Part shown: piece after piece, positions 19,665-31,400 of the stretch | How positions within the stretch are numbered: the stretch's first letter is position 1 | How the letters are laid out: each line of letters begins with the position of its first letter | Assembly: GCF_963678635.1 (NCBI RefSeq) | Contig: NC_087066.1 | Location: 33,981,301 to 34,045,300 of the forward strand | Direction of reading: 5' to 3' | From: Symsagittifera roscoffensis | Lineage: Eukaryota > Xenacoelomorpha > Acoela > Convolutidae | DNA: 64,000 bases | Position numbers and translations under genes: made by a program | The notes under the pieces: model-generated | The model's input: the letters and a program-made list of their open reading frames with translations, nothing else | What the model was told of the DNA's origin: nothing | Database searches by the model: none

Positions 19665-19989
19665 CATCATCATCATCATCATTGCCGCCTTATCCCGTTC
19701 AAACGGGGTCGGCGGGGCGCTCCTGAATCTTCGAGCGCCAGAGTTTGCGGTCGTGTGCGTCGGCTTCCGTCAGTCCTCGTCTTCTCATTTCCTCCTTCAC
19801 GTCCTCTATCCATGTCTTTCTTGGTCTTCCTTTGCGTCTTTTTCCAGGGACCTCAAGGGAATACGCTTCTTGGATTGGATTACTATCTTCTCTACGCACG
19901 ACATGCCCAAACCATCGCAATTTAGATTTTTCAACACAGTCAATAACGGTCTTCTGAATACCAAGTCGGCTCAAAATTTTAAGAAAGCT
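19665..19989 (-). mobile_element. 5'-truncated LINE fragment with CAT/ATG tail and target-site duplication
   Basis: The minus strand encodes a typical RT C-terminus (KSKLRWFGHVVRRED, then PGKRRKGRPRKTWIEDV and DRKLWRSKI). It ends in a (GATGAT)n tail that reads as the CAT repeat at 19661-19682. The 15-base string AAAGCTTTCTGTCAT stands at both edges (19650-19664 and 19990-20004), a perfect target-site duplication. The element is cut to about 325 bases, as is usual for LINEs. The clade is not determined beyond non-LTR with a microsatellite tail. Confidence 0.85.
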
Positions 19990-20190
19990 AAAGCTTTCTG
20001 TCATTTTAAGAAAGAAAAAAAGTCGCTTTTTTTGCTTGTTTTATTGATTCTTTTTTTTTCAATCTGAATGAAACTTTTGAGCTTTTGCTTTTATATTGTA
20101 AATTTTGGCTTTCCACAGTCGTTGGAAAATATGTTTTATGATTTCATATCATTCAAACTATTTTCAAGTGGTACCTATTAATCTATCTCC

Positions 20191-20390
20191 NNNNNNNNNN
20201 NNNNNNNNNNNNNNNNNNNNNNNNNNNNNNNNNNNNNNNNNNNNNNNNNNNNNNNNNNNNNNNNNNNNNNNNNNNNNNNNNNNNNNNNNNNNNNNNNNNN
20301 NNNNNNNNNNNNNNNNNNNNNNNNNNNNNNNNNNNNNNNNNNNNNNNNNNNNNNNNNNNNNNNNNNNNNNNNNNNNNNNNNNNNNNNNNN
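20191..20390. other. assembly gap, 200 N
   Basis: A run of 200 N removes the N-terminal part, including the GDSL and GxND regions, of the large protein that follows. Continuity across it cannot be assumed. Confidence 0.99.
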
Positions 20391-23300
20391 CGATGGGACT
20401 TCTTGAGCAACTGAAGGGCAAGGAGATTCCGACATCAAAGAAGATATGGGAGGCTATTCAGGCGTTATTTGCGGCGATGAATGAGGTACAAGAGAACGTA
20501 GCCTCGAGATTTGGGTCCAAGACAAAGGTGGTGTTTACCACATCCCCAGGATACGCCAGCATGCCACCCGCCCTACAATTCGTGTATGCGGTCTTAATCT
20601 TGATAGCGGAAGGGAGTGAATGGCGGATTCTGATGGCAGCCCCCAATCGAGAGCTGGAGCCAGTAAACTTGAGACTTTACAGATCAGAATTACCAGCGGC
20701 ATGGGCTGACATATCTCATGCGCTGAGGGGCTTTTACGGACTAGCCGATGTCTTGATTGTATTGGATGAGGTACTCTTGCTAGAGATATCGAACTTTGCT
20801 AGACAACTCAAGTTCAGCCCAGTCATCGGGGACGACCACCCGGCGATAAACCAGTTGACGGCCAGCCTGTGGTTCCGGAGTATGGATGTGAAAGTCGCAA
20901 ATTCCACCAGCAGGACTAGAGGTCCCGGCAACGAGAGAAGAAATGTGGTCGAGACGGAGAAACAGTTAGAATCGATGAAATATCGCTTGACCCAAGAGAA
21001 TGGCTGGTGGCCATTCCTGACACCAAGGCTGGAGAACGCCACGAATAAAACGAGGGAGGAAGCACCACTCCTCGTGAAACAAATCTGGAGTTTTCTAGAG
21101 AAGCAACTGGAGCTAGCTGAAAGGAGAGACATGACGGTGGTTAGATTTGTCTCGGCCGCCAATGAAGTGACGATTGGAGGATTTTGGAGAGAGCACGCCA
21201 ACGGCGAATTGAAGACTAGGAGAGATTACGAGATTCTCAAGTTCTTGAGTCCTTGCTGGGAGAGAGAATTCTTGGCAGGAGTGTTCGGCACCACGGCGAC
21301 TATCTTCGGAGCCTTCGTGCAGGAGATACTGGGCATGCCCATCAGCCTGCTCTTGGCCCTGTATTTGGTCTACCCCAGATACTTGTTCAATATGGGTCCA
21401 GCATATATGTTTAGTCGGGGAGTGGAGACACTTCGAGTTGATGGGTACCTGGCACTAGTGCTCTTGACCCATGGGGAATTGGTGTCGTTTCATCGGTTAA
21501 TGGAATATGGAGAACCTCTGTCTATGGGGAGAGTCCACACGAGCATTGAAACCAGCTCCTACAAGTGCGCCGCAGGGTTGAAGACACTACTGGTGCAATA
21601 CCTCATGATGCAGAATCGATACATGACGGGTGAAGATGAGAACCCAACCTCGAGAGAAGAATGGGAGAAGGCGAACAGAGGGATGCCTCTGTTGACGGAC
21701 CTGTGTCTGGCAATGAGGTCGGACCCAATGGGGATAATCCGAGGTCTGGAGGAGGTGGTGACCTGCATCTATGGTCCAGCAGTGACGTACGCGTTTCCAG
21801 ATCCCCTGGTGATAACGTATCGTCACTCGGTGACGCACTTGAGTCTCATCAGCGTACTGGATGGTGCAGCGCTGAATTGGTGTCAGCAGGAAGTGCTCAG
21901 GGCGCGTATGAGCAACACGGTACTCTTCGGAAAAGTGAAAGATGCTGAGATGATGGTGTGCAATTTCAGGGGACAAATGCAATGCAGAATGGGAGGCAAG
22001 CGAGAGGGCCCTATTGAAATGTATCCCAAATTCTGGAACTTGAACCCATTGACGGCGGACGGACGAGAAATCTTGAGAATTCCTGCCTGGAAGGAGTGCT
22101 TCGCACTGGTGAAGAGGGAGCTAGAGACCATAATGGAGAAAGAAATCCTCCCGGCAACCATGCCTGAGTTCCCAATAGTCAGGAGGATGACCTTAGGAAT
22201 GAATAGTCCCTTGGTAGTTCCCTCCATAATGGCGAGGATGAGAGCGGAGGAAATGCAGAAGGATTTCACTGATGGCTGGGACCCCCTGTTCATTGGCTAC
22301 ACGGCGGCGGTCTACTTCCATACCAGCGAGATGAAGGTAAATTCGTGGACGACGCAAGCAAAAAAGAGTAGAGGTTCGCAGCCCCCTGGATATGAGGTGC
22401 GGAAAGTCTTGAGGACTCTTGAGAAGGAAGGACTTGAGAATATGCTACCCATATGGGATGATGGCAGGATGATCGTGATGGAGGGACACGTCGCACTGGT
22501 GGACGACATGAAATTTGCCACGAGAAAATATAAGGCGCCCTATGGCTTGGAACAGGTGGAAATAAGACAGGAAGGAACAGAACTAGATGCAGCAGGTCAA
22601 CTGCACGTAGCACTGACGGAATACAAAAAGCTGGATCCCGCGACACCATCACCACTGTCCGTGGACACACCTGGAGACAAGAGGAGCGGACCCGTCGAGG
22701 ACCGATTTAAGAAAATTCTCGAGAGAAGGAGACATGAGTCAGAAGAAGAGAGTATGGATGAAACTCTCAGTGAAGCTGGTGAAGACATGGAAGTGGGGAA
22801 TACGCCTGAACCAGGGCCATCAGGGGAGGAGCTCACCACTCAAGAGCTGTTGAAAGATTTGAGCGAGGAGAATTGGGCAGATACTGCCACACCACCCCTG
22901 ATTCCGTCTCCACGGAAGAACCTAGAGTTGCCATTGGCAGGTGAAACCTTCAATATGGGGATGTTACTCTTGAGCTCGGAGGAAAGGGAGAAGAACACGT
23001 TCGAAGGGAATAGGGACATATTCTTGGGATCTCTCGAGGATGACGCTTGGCAGGAGTTCCTGGAGGAATTCAATCGAGAAGTGGGCAGCGAGACGACGCT
23101 GGACAAGTTCAAGAAGGAACTGTGGGACGCAGTAGTGAGATTCGGGGAACCGCTCCTGATAGGAACGGGCCTGGATGAGAAAGCAAGAAAAGAGCTGCTG
23201 AACAAGCTAGTGGAGCTGAGGAACGCACGATCGAAGACTAGAAAAGAGAAATGTGAGGACAGCTCTACTCTGAAACGAAAAACTGTGGATAAAATGGTTG

Positions 23301-26300
23301 ATGATATAAAAAGGGATAAGGTTGGGACTAGTAATATGATTAAAAGTACTAATATCCTTAAGGCTCGAGCAGGGGGGAGGCAAGAGTTGGAAGGAGTGGA
23401 TGGAGAGGTAGAATCAATGATGATAGCCACCACACCCTCGAGCAGAGACGTGAAGACTCGCAAGAGGAAGAGAGAAGTGGAAGGATGGGGTAGTCCTTCA
23501 GTGGATGCTGTTTCGGAAGGAAACTTGAGAGAGACGGCGCCCATCGTTTTGGCCCGATGCAAGACGGCGGCATACAAGAACAGCTCGGAACTCAGGAAAC
23601 CACTTGAAGTAGAAAAGGAAATAGAGGTTTCCACCAGTTCTACGTCAGAAGAAGAATTCAAGCCTCAGAAGGTAAACGTGAAGAGAGGTTCAACGAACGG
23701 ACAGGTAGGGGAAGTGGAGATCGGCAAAGAATGGATCTCGAAGGCACATCAGGACATGAGCAAACAAGTGACGAGTGATCCATTGGAGAGGAACAAGACG
23801 AGGAACACTTCCCGGACGTGGTGGGTGGCCCTCGAAACATTGAAGGAAATGGAGGACTGCTTGAAGAAGTTGGATAGTGGAATAGCTCACAGGCGACGCA
23901 ATTGGGCCACCCAGCAGAAAGCCGAGGTTAATAAGATAGAGATGGCAAGTCATCTGAAGAGGTCCTGGCAGAGTTTGTTGAAGGATCATTTTGAAGAGGC
24001 GATGAGAACATCCTCATCAGCACCGCCACTAATGGCGAATCCCTTCGTTAGAACTGCGGGACAATTAATGTTCACCTGGAGTCTGGTGGGAATAGAGTTG
24101 GAGACATTGACCTCGTATGACAGGCTGAAGCTGGGAAGCAAGAAGCTAGAGGTGTATCAGGCACTGATGCAACACGTGGCCAGGGACAATTCAGGCTTGA
24201 GCCTGGCTAGGAGAAAAGATGCCACATGTTTCTTGAGATGGACAATGTCAATGATGTCTGATAGCGCCATCCTGGCATGCCACCAGAGAGCAAGTGGAAG
24301 TAAAACCATGGAGAGAAGGGTCTCAACGATCATCTTGAATGTATATCAAAGTACAGGAATAGAGAAAGAAGATGGTTCCAGACTATCCTTAGAGAGCCAC
24401 CGAAAGCTGGACGAGGTACGGAGGTTCTCTAATAAGAAGTTCGAGGAAGAACATGATGTTCACCGTAACCTGGCCTCGTCAGAACAGTACTCGAGACTCA
24501 GTGAGAAGGGGGAATACCAATACGTGTCTGGAGTGCTGGGAATAGCCTACAATCCCTTCTTAGACTCGGAAGCTGGAGGAGCCCACAGAAACCATGAGGT
24601 AGCGGAGCTGCTGAAGTTTTGGACAGAAAGAATAATGGAGATAGACGCGGTGGAGAAAGAGGGGCCGAGCCTGGGCCTGATTCTTGAGAAAACACCAGAG
24701 GTGATAAGCATGCCGCGCTCAAACAAGAGAGTTGAAGTAAACATGGGCGGTGGAAATGGCTTGTTAACCACGAACTTGGGAGTGATATGGAAGCTACTAA
24801 GACCCTCCTGGTGTCCACATCCCCATGCGAGTCTAATCGAGGAAACCACCGAGCGAGTGAGGTTAGCACCAACGGAAGATGAAGATCTGGCGAAGTTAAG
24901 TGTGCTGCATAAGCTAATCACGCCCCAGATGCAAGAGCCAAGCGAAAGGACGAGCGACCCCGGGTCAGCAAAGAAATTGGAGCCGGGTAGCTGTCTGGAT
25001 TCGACGTGTGGGAACGGAGAGCACATCTGCGATGGACGGTCATGCGTCAGGATACTGTCGTTTCAAAAAGAAGACCTGGTCACTTGGTTCGAAGACATCA
25101 CAGAAAGGGAGAAAAGTGAAGTGCAAATAATAGCGGAATGTTACGCGAGAACCACGGTGAATATAGCGACAGCTCTCGGATTCTTCTCGAGAATGTGTGG
25201 TCTGCAGGCACTGGAGAGACTGGAGTCTGAGCATCATTTAGTGACGGCGTTGAGCGTGGAATCATGGCCCGGGGTGTTGCAGGTGACTCAAAAACACATC
25301 CGGAGCTGGAAAGTTGGTCTTGAGGCGGAAATGGGATTTCCCCTGAGCGAAGCTTATGGCTTGCCATTGAACGCGAAATCGCTGATAGGGTCAATGATGG
25401 CCAACTTGTGCGGAAGTCACTACCCGCTACACATGGCGATGGTGGAAGTGTCCAGCCAGAGAATACTGGTGGACAAGGCCTTCTCAGTGCCCAAGTGCGT
25501 GAGGTTGGCTCGGATGTCGCATCACTCACACAAGTTGTTGAGAAAAATCAAAGGGACAGTACCAAAAGAATTGAGAGATGACTTAAGCGAAATCTGGGGA
25601 GAAGATCTTCTGAAGTTGGAAAGAGAAAACACAAGCGATCACGAGAGACAAAACGTGATCGGGAAACCTGTGGGAAGTACTCCGAACCTGGAAGACAACG
25701 ACACGATGCACGAGAAAATGATGGAGCTTGAGCCTCTCTTGGAAGCCTCAGGGGAGCGTAATCTCAGGAGCATTGAGATCTCTCATGGGGAATGCCCATG
25801 CCACTGTTTGGCACAAACGGTGTGGTATCCAGATCACAAGAACCTTTGCCTGGTGTGGGATGTGGAAGAGATTCGGTCGATCGGACTACCGGATCACCGG
25901 CAGAAGGTGACGCTCTTAGTAGTGAGTACGATGTTAGCTCTGAGATGGATAGAAGAGAATATAACGAAATATCGGGAGGCGACGACGCCAACGGCTGAGT
26001 CAATATACGCGATAGACTACAGCAGGAGACTTGAGTTGTTTGAGACTGCGTGCAAAGTATTCGCCATACCAACGGAAGTCAGGCACGTATGGAGTCGCTT
26101 GAGGTACTTTCCATGGTTTCGGGCGACACTGACGTCTTGGTTGTACAGGGCAACGAAAGATCACATGAGAAAACATCAAAAGGAGTATCGACAGTTCCAG
26201 GCCGAGATTGGGCCGGAAGCTTTCAAGAGACCCCTGCTAACCCATCGTAATGCGATCACGACGGGATGGAAGAGAGTGGGTAAGATGTCTAGAGACAACA

Positions 26301-26578
26301 CCAAAGCGAGGGAGTCGATACTAGAGGAAGACCTGGCGAAGAACGTGAGCTTGAGCCTGCACAACTCCTTTTGCTTGAACCGAGAAGCTAGGGTGAAGGC
26401 ACTACCCAACCAAGCAAAGAGATTGCAGGAGCAGAGAGAATGGATGCGATCCTATGAACAGCTGAAGGCTTGGGAGGAGATTGTGATTAGTTCCGATGAT
26501 GAAGAGGAACTGTTGAGACAGTTTGCCGCATCTAGCACTTCAGGAGGCAGTACCTCCAAGGCGAAGAGCACGAGATGA
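20391..26578 (+). CDS. giant uncharacterised retroelement protein, SGNH-hydrolase end plus ~2000 residues (copy A, intact, 5' end in gap)
   Basis: 2062 codons without a stop. The true start lies in or before the gap. Residues 1-115 align with the second SGNH domain of copy B: LLEQL, VVFTTSPGYASMPPALQFVYAV, APNRELEPVN and W-A-D-I-S-H (20708-20719), a D-x-x-H as in SGNH block V. The rest is unassigned. Features seen: hydrophobic ISLLLALYLVYP (21340); an acidic Ser/Glu-rich linker (22730-22860); a basic KTRKRKRE patch (23452); a Cys/His cluster with C at 24992, 25007, 25028 and 25043; a block FSVPKCVRLARMS (25480); CHCLAQTVW...LVWDVEE (25800-25870); an acidic Ser-rich tail. The same blocks recur in copy B, so they are under constraint. 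Neighbour: an LTR-like block follows directly. Could be an env-like or accessory polyprotein; no function is proven. Confidence 0.7.
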
Positions 26579-27745
26579 ATGGGCAAATCGGATGGATCTT
26601 GAGTCTTGAGAGGGAAGGGGGGCTTGAGTGTGAATCCGAGTGAAACTTGGATTCACGAAAAAGAAATTTTAACAAAGTAAATATTGTTACTAATATACTA
26701 TATCTATTATATAGATCAAAATGCTGCATGACAATTTCCTGATTGAATAGGACAAAAGAGATTTTTAAATGATTGGCTTGGAAAGCGAAAATTCAAAGGT
26801 GCAGGTAAATGCAGATTTTGATTGCTGTTTAGCAATAGTGTGAAAATTTTAAATGGTCGTGAATTTTGGGGTGTAGATAATCTTGAATCTGCTGCAAACT
26901 TCTGTAAATGACCACTGGCACTGTATCTTGAGCAACACTCGGTTTTTCTGGGACTCACTGGCAGAAGACAGCGCGCGATGAGGACATCGATCTCGAGTCC
27001 GGGGAGTATGTGCCAGTCGGTCATATTTGGAAGTTTGACCTTGAGAAGAGCAGAAAATACTTGATTTTGAAGTGAAATTTAATTTTTCAAAATTTCGAAA
27101 GGAACATGTCATGCACGATTTTCTCGCGATAACTGAAAATCAGAAAAAGAAATCAGAGCAATTTTAGAACAATTGCGGGGAAGTTGTCAATTAAAAACGA
27201 GTGGGAAATTGCTATTCGCAATTTCCATCATAGTGAACGAGAGTAGAGCTGTCCTACTTGAAATAGAAGACAGAGTATCCCCGAGAGAGCGATTACTAAA
27301 GTTGGACCAGAGTGAACCTTCAGCGGAAAGGCGGACAACTGGAGTGTCCCAACGGTCCAAGAGAACTCAAATTCTAGAGCATGAACTTATCCTTGCTGTC
27401 CAAACTATAAAACATTAAACTTCTCTTAGTTATTTATTTCTTGAGTTAGTTACTGACTGGATTATTTTCCCAACTCTTGAGAGCGCTGATATGTGAGTAC
27501 GAATTTAAATTCTAGAGTGTGTTTTATGATTGTTATGTTGAGGTAAGGCGAGTTTTAGGTTGATCCATCTGAAATGGATCAAAGTCACACTGTCTAATAA
27601 AAAGTAACCTAACGGATTGTTCCAACCCGGTTTTTAACGGCGTTCATGTATTTTGGGTATCTAGAGACCTAAGTATGGGGACGTTTCTAATTCTAGAGTG
27701 GGGGGATATTTTAGTAGTAGCCTTTAAGCTGTAACGGGTCGTAGT
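26579..27745 (+). repeat. LTR-like block A (between giant ORF A and gag)
   Basis: Non-coding. It shares landmarks in the same order with 46571-48060 and, inverted, with 50200-51130: TCCGGGGAGTATGTGCCA (26998; TCCGGAGAGTATGTGCCA at 47326), an AACTGAAAATCAGAAAAAG stretch, a TATA-like CTATAAAA (27405-27412), a palindrome at 27560-27582, AATAAA at 27596-27601 and an ATCTAGAGACC phrase. TATA then AATAAA about 190 bases later suits a retroelement LTR (U3-R-U5). Exact ends were not found. Confidence 0.55.
27560..27582 (+). promoter_or_regulatory. perfect palindromic hairpin in LTR-like block A
   Basis: Arms TTGATCCAT and ATGGATCAA surround a 5-base loop. It sits 14 bases before AATAAA. Equivalent stems with changed bases occur at 47820-47838 and 50524-50538 (minus), so the structure is kept while sequence drifts. 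Confidence 0.6.
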
Positions 27746-27748
27746 CTC

Positions 27749-29240
27749 ATGTCACAAGCGAACCGAACTGGCTCCGACCGTTCTTGAGGTGGGAAAACAC
27801 AAGAGATAGTGTCCCTGACCCTTGAGCCAGTGGTTATAGGGCCTATTTTTCTTAAGCCTCATGTGTGACTGCAGTAGACGAATGTTACAGAGGGTGAGGT
27901 CAAGGAGAACACGCAAAAAAACGAAATCATACAAGGACGAGTCAGATGGCTGCATCGATACTTGGATAGAGGTGATGAAGTTACACTTTGAAGAAGAGAA
28001 TCTCTCAAAGAAACAGGAATGCAGCGCATTGACAAGCAACCTGGAGGGTACCGCCCTAAATTGTGTAATGGCGAAAAGGGCCAATGAACGAGACAGCGCT
28101 CGCAAGATAATCGACATCTTATGGAATCGGTTCGGCTCTGGTGTACAAGGGCATCAGGTTATGGTGAAGTTCGAAAAGAGGCGTCAAAGAGATGACGAAT
28201 CCATAGACAAGTTTTTAGACGACCTTGAACTACTCAGAAGGAGAAGCAATCCCGATGAGAGAAGACCGGAGCGAAACTTGGCGATCGCCTCGAAGTTCAT
28301 GGATGGAGTAAAAAGTGATGAGCTGAAAACCACGCTAGCCACACACTTCACCCTGTCCCTTGACCAGGTACCCACGCCCGATGATTTGCGTATGAATTCA
28401 TGTGAGTACTTGCTCATAAAACCGAGGGCGCAAAACCGTTACAGCAATTATGGCAACTATAGCGGAACAAAGACTGGCGCGAACTCCAGTTGGTACAGAC
28501 CTCGTGACGACATGGATAAGAGGAGGTCATGTGCGAAATGTGGCTCGATGGACCACCATGTTTCCACCTGTTCTGCTTACAAACAGAACATGAAAGCGAT
28601 AGGCTATTTTCTCGATGATGTTGATGCAACCGACGAGGACCACGAAGAGTACGTTAGAGGACTCATAATGAAGTATGGACCAATTTGCTTCTTCTGTAAT
28701 TTGGAGGGACACTTCAATTCGGATTGCACTCAATTTTGGAATGCGGCGGTGGACGCGAAACATCCCCGCCATGAAGAGGCGCTTTCGGGCGTCAAAGCTA
28801 CTCGAGCAGATCTGATGAACGAGGCTGAGTCTCGGAGAAAAGAGACGACACCGAGCACATTTACGACTAAGAAGGTGAAGACCTTGTCTGATGAGGTGAT
28901 AGCCTCGAGCCTGGAGGCAGAGTCGGCTGGCCCGCTCAAGGTGGATTATGGCTTAGCAGCACGGACTGCATTACAGAAAGTCCAGCAGGAGCTAGCCACG
29001 AAAGAAGTTGAGCAATGTGTAAGGTCGGAACTGGAAAGCACAGATCTTTGGGAAAAAATTGACAATCTGAGGAAAACAACGAAAGGAGAGGACAAACAGG
29101 AACCAAGAAAACCGGGACTAAAGCTAAATGATATATCGGGTAAAACCTATGGCATGACGAAGGAAGGAACGAAGATAATGTCCATTATCTTGGTGGTCAA
29201 GAATTTGAGTGGTCAAGTGACCAGGTGGTCAAGAATTTGA
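27749..29240 (+). pseudogene. Gypsy-type Gag with two zinc knuckles
   Basis: The main open frame is 27861-29240 (459 codons), but an ATG at 27749 (MSQANRTGSDRS) with two or three stops and one shift supplies the likely N-terminus. Gag capsid features: CIDTWIEVMKLHFEEENLSKK, LEGTALNCVMAKR, SIDKFLDDLELLRRRS, FMDGVKSDELKTTLATHF. Two CCHC knuckles follow at about 28532 (CAKCGSMDHHVSTC) and 28687 (CFFCNLEGHFNSDC). It packages element RNA. A C-terminal charged region runs into the protease, where the frame shifts after 29220; the bases GGTCAAGAATTTGAGTG are repeated there (29193 and 29225), so a small duplication probably caused the break. Confidence 0.8.
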
Positions 29241-29965
29241 GTGAACCGTCCGAGATCACGCTGGTACACCTGGACATTTATGCGGACTACCTGAGGGAGA
29301 AGGATTCAAAGTTGGACCCCAGGGCAGTGCGAGCGCTGCTCACGACAGGAGTCCAAGACTAATGAGAGTAGATAGACATTACATCGAAGTCCATGGCCCA
29401 TATCCGATTCTGATGAATGTGGACGGCATTAACATCCACACGAAGGCTCACGTGACTAATGCCAGTGACCAAGTAGGCCGGATATGCATTGGTCGAGAAG
29501 AGCTGAAGGTGCGACGAATCGGACATAACGCCATGCTTGAACAGGATGCGATTCACATAGGTTGCGAAGCCGATCTGGCAGCACATGTACTGGATGTGCA
29601 CGGCAGACAACTTTCATTAAAAGGACTGTTAGACACGGGAGCAGTGGTCAGCGTCATGCCGGTCAGCACCTCCACTGATATGGACCTCGACAGGTTGGAT
29701 TTGATACCGACAAATATCAGACTGGCAGCTGCCAATCAGGGAGCAATATATGTGACAGGACGGACCCCGATTATATCACTACAGCTTGGAGGGAGACATC
29801 TTTAAATGAGCTTCCTGATGGTAGAAAATTTGGACGAATACAATCAATTCATCCTGGGAAGGAACTTCGTACGCAAGTTTTGATGTCATGATCGACCTCA
29901 TGGACGGTTTGATCAGGATCAAAGATCCTGAGAGGAAGTATGAAAAGAAACCTCTTAATATGGTC
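29241..29965 (+). pseudogene. retroelement aspartic protease
   Basis: The frame 29362-29805 contains LKGLLDTGAVVSVMP, with the D-T-G-A active site at about 29632-29643, and RLAAANQGAIYVTGRTPI. After a stop at 29803 the same frame continues SFLMVENLDEYNQFILGRNFV, the second conserved protease block. A one-base shift then leads into DVMIDLMDGLIRI. It would cut the Gag-Pol polyprotein. Disabled by these breaks. Confidence 0.8.
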
Positions 29966-30505
29966 TTAATTAACCAGGCAAAGGTGCCAGTTTTTCTGGA
30001 TCGAAAAGTTAAATTGAAGCCAAACCAAGCCGTGGTAGCGACGTTTAGGATGAGGAATCTAAATGAACTCAGTAATGACAGACAGGTGTGTCTGGTACCA
30101 AATCCAAACAGTAAGAGCTCGGCTATTTTAGGAACAAGTTTCTCACTCATTCAGAGCGGACTGTGTGTGAGTGTGTTGTTGAACACAGAAGCAACCACAG
30201 TTAAAATACAGAGGGGAAAGAAACTTGGCTACGTATTGCCATTGAACACAGATTTTCAGAGTGTGGAGAACTTGAAAAAGTTTGATGTAACTAAATGTCC
30301 CTTGCACGCGAACCGAGAAAGTACACCGAAGAGAATAAATAAATTGAAATCTTCTAAGAAATTGTTTTCAATGAAGTCGGAGACAGATGATGGGTTGTCT
30401 AGTTGTTCAAATTTTCGCGAAAGACCAACAAAAATAGAGTTAGCAGCAAATAAACATGTCCTGCACGAGATAGAACATCTGAAGGGTAAAATATCGGACA
30501 AATAA
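29966..30505 (+). CDS. protease-RT connector region
   Basis: Open to the stop at 30503. It contains VFLDRKVKLKPNQAVVATF and GLCVSVLLNTEATTVKI, a beta-rich segment commonly seen between protease and RT in Gypsy polyproteins, then NKHVLHEIEHLKG. No separate function is known to me. Confidence 0.6.
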   Translation, partial: LINQAKVPVFLDRKVKLKPNQAVVATFRMRNLNELSNDRQVCLVPNPNSKSSAILGTSFSLIQSGLCVSVLLNTEATTVKIQRGKKLGYVLPLNTDFQSVENLKKFDVTKCPLHANRESTPKRINKLKSSKKLFSMKSETDDGLSSCSNFRERPTKIELAANKHVLHEIEHLKGKISDK

Positions 30506-31400
30506 CTAGATTCGCTCAGGGCGGCGCTAAATCGGAATGCAGACGTTTTTTCGAAGCATAAAGCCGATATAGGTTGCTGCAGTTTTGTAGAACAAGAGAT
30601 TGAGATAGAAGAGGGCTCGGTACCTCATAGGGAAGGGGCGAGGAGAATGACCCCACATAAGTCAGAAGCGTGCAGGAAAGAGATCGATATGTTAATTGAG
30701 TACGACATGATCGAGCCGTCGAAGTCCACGTGGGCTTGTGGCGTGGTCATGGCTAAAAAGAAAGGGGGCAACTCAGGTTTTGTTGTGATTTCCGCTACCT
30801 GAACGCAGTGACGATAAAGGACGCATACCAGATTCCCCGCATCGATGAGAGCCTCTCCAAGTTGGGGGACGCGAAGTTCTTCACGATGTTAGATTTGGGC
30901 TCTGCGTTCTGGCAAGTGCCACTCAGAAAGCAAGATTGTGAGAAAACGGGCTTCGCGTGCGAGCTGGGATTGTGCAACGCGACGGCCACATTCCAGCGAC
31001 TGATGGCCCAGGTACTCACGAATGTAAAAAAGAAATACGGGAACCTCATCATGTGTTATGTCGATGATGTCGTGATCGCAACACCAACCCTGAAGGATCA
31101 TATAGAGAGGTTGGATGAGGTGTTTACTTGCATGAAACAGGCGGGCCTGAAGTGCAAACCCTCCAAGTGTGAATTCCTTAGAGACTCAATAAAGTATCTG
31201 GGCCGCCTTGTGGATAAGCACGGTATGAGACCGGATCCCGAAGCGATCGAATCGGTCTTGACCTGGAAGGCACCTAAGACAGACACACAACTGATGAGTT
31301 TTTTCGGGTTTGCTAACTATTATCGAGAGTTCATCAAGGGATACGCCGATAAGATATACCCCATGCAACAGTTGATGAGAAACAAGGGCAAAAAATTCAC
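30506..31400 (+). pseudogene. Gypsy-type reverse transcriptase
   Basis: After the stop at 30503 the same frame reads LRAALNRNADVFSKHKADIG and MTPHKSEACRKEIDMLIEYDMIEPS. It shifts by one at the G-run near 30765 and continues CDFRYLNAVTIKDAYQIPR. In the intact frame from 30808: FTMLDLGSAFWQVPL (motif A Asp), TATFQRLMAQVL, CYVDDVVIAT (YVDD at 31057-31068), KCKPSKCEFL and YLGRLVDKHG. Catalytic residues are kept; only the N-terminal joins are broken. Confidence 0.88.

Noticed and set aside
19594-20067. 157-codon plus-strand frame
   Set aside because: It reads through the CAT repeat and the antisense of the LINE RT end.
20105-20390. ATG at 20105 as the start of the giant ORF
   Set aside because: The reading frame crosses 200 N of unknown true length, and the sequence before the gap does not resemble the homologous part of copy B, so this start is an artefact.
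22840-23661. 273-codon minus-strand frame inside the giant ORF
   Set aside because: Ser/Leu-rich shadow of the Glu/Lys/Arg-rich sense frame; no conserved features. Other minus-strand frames over 20.4-26.5 kb are the same.
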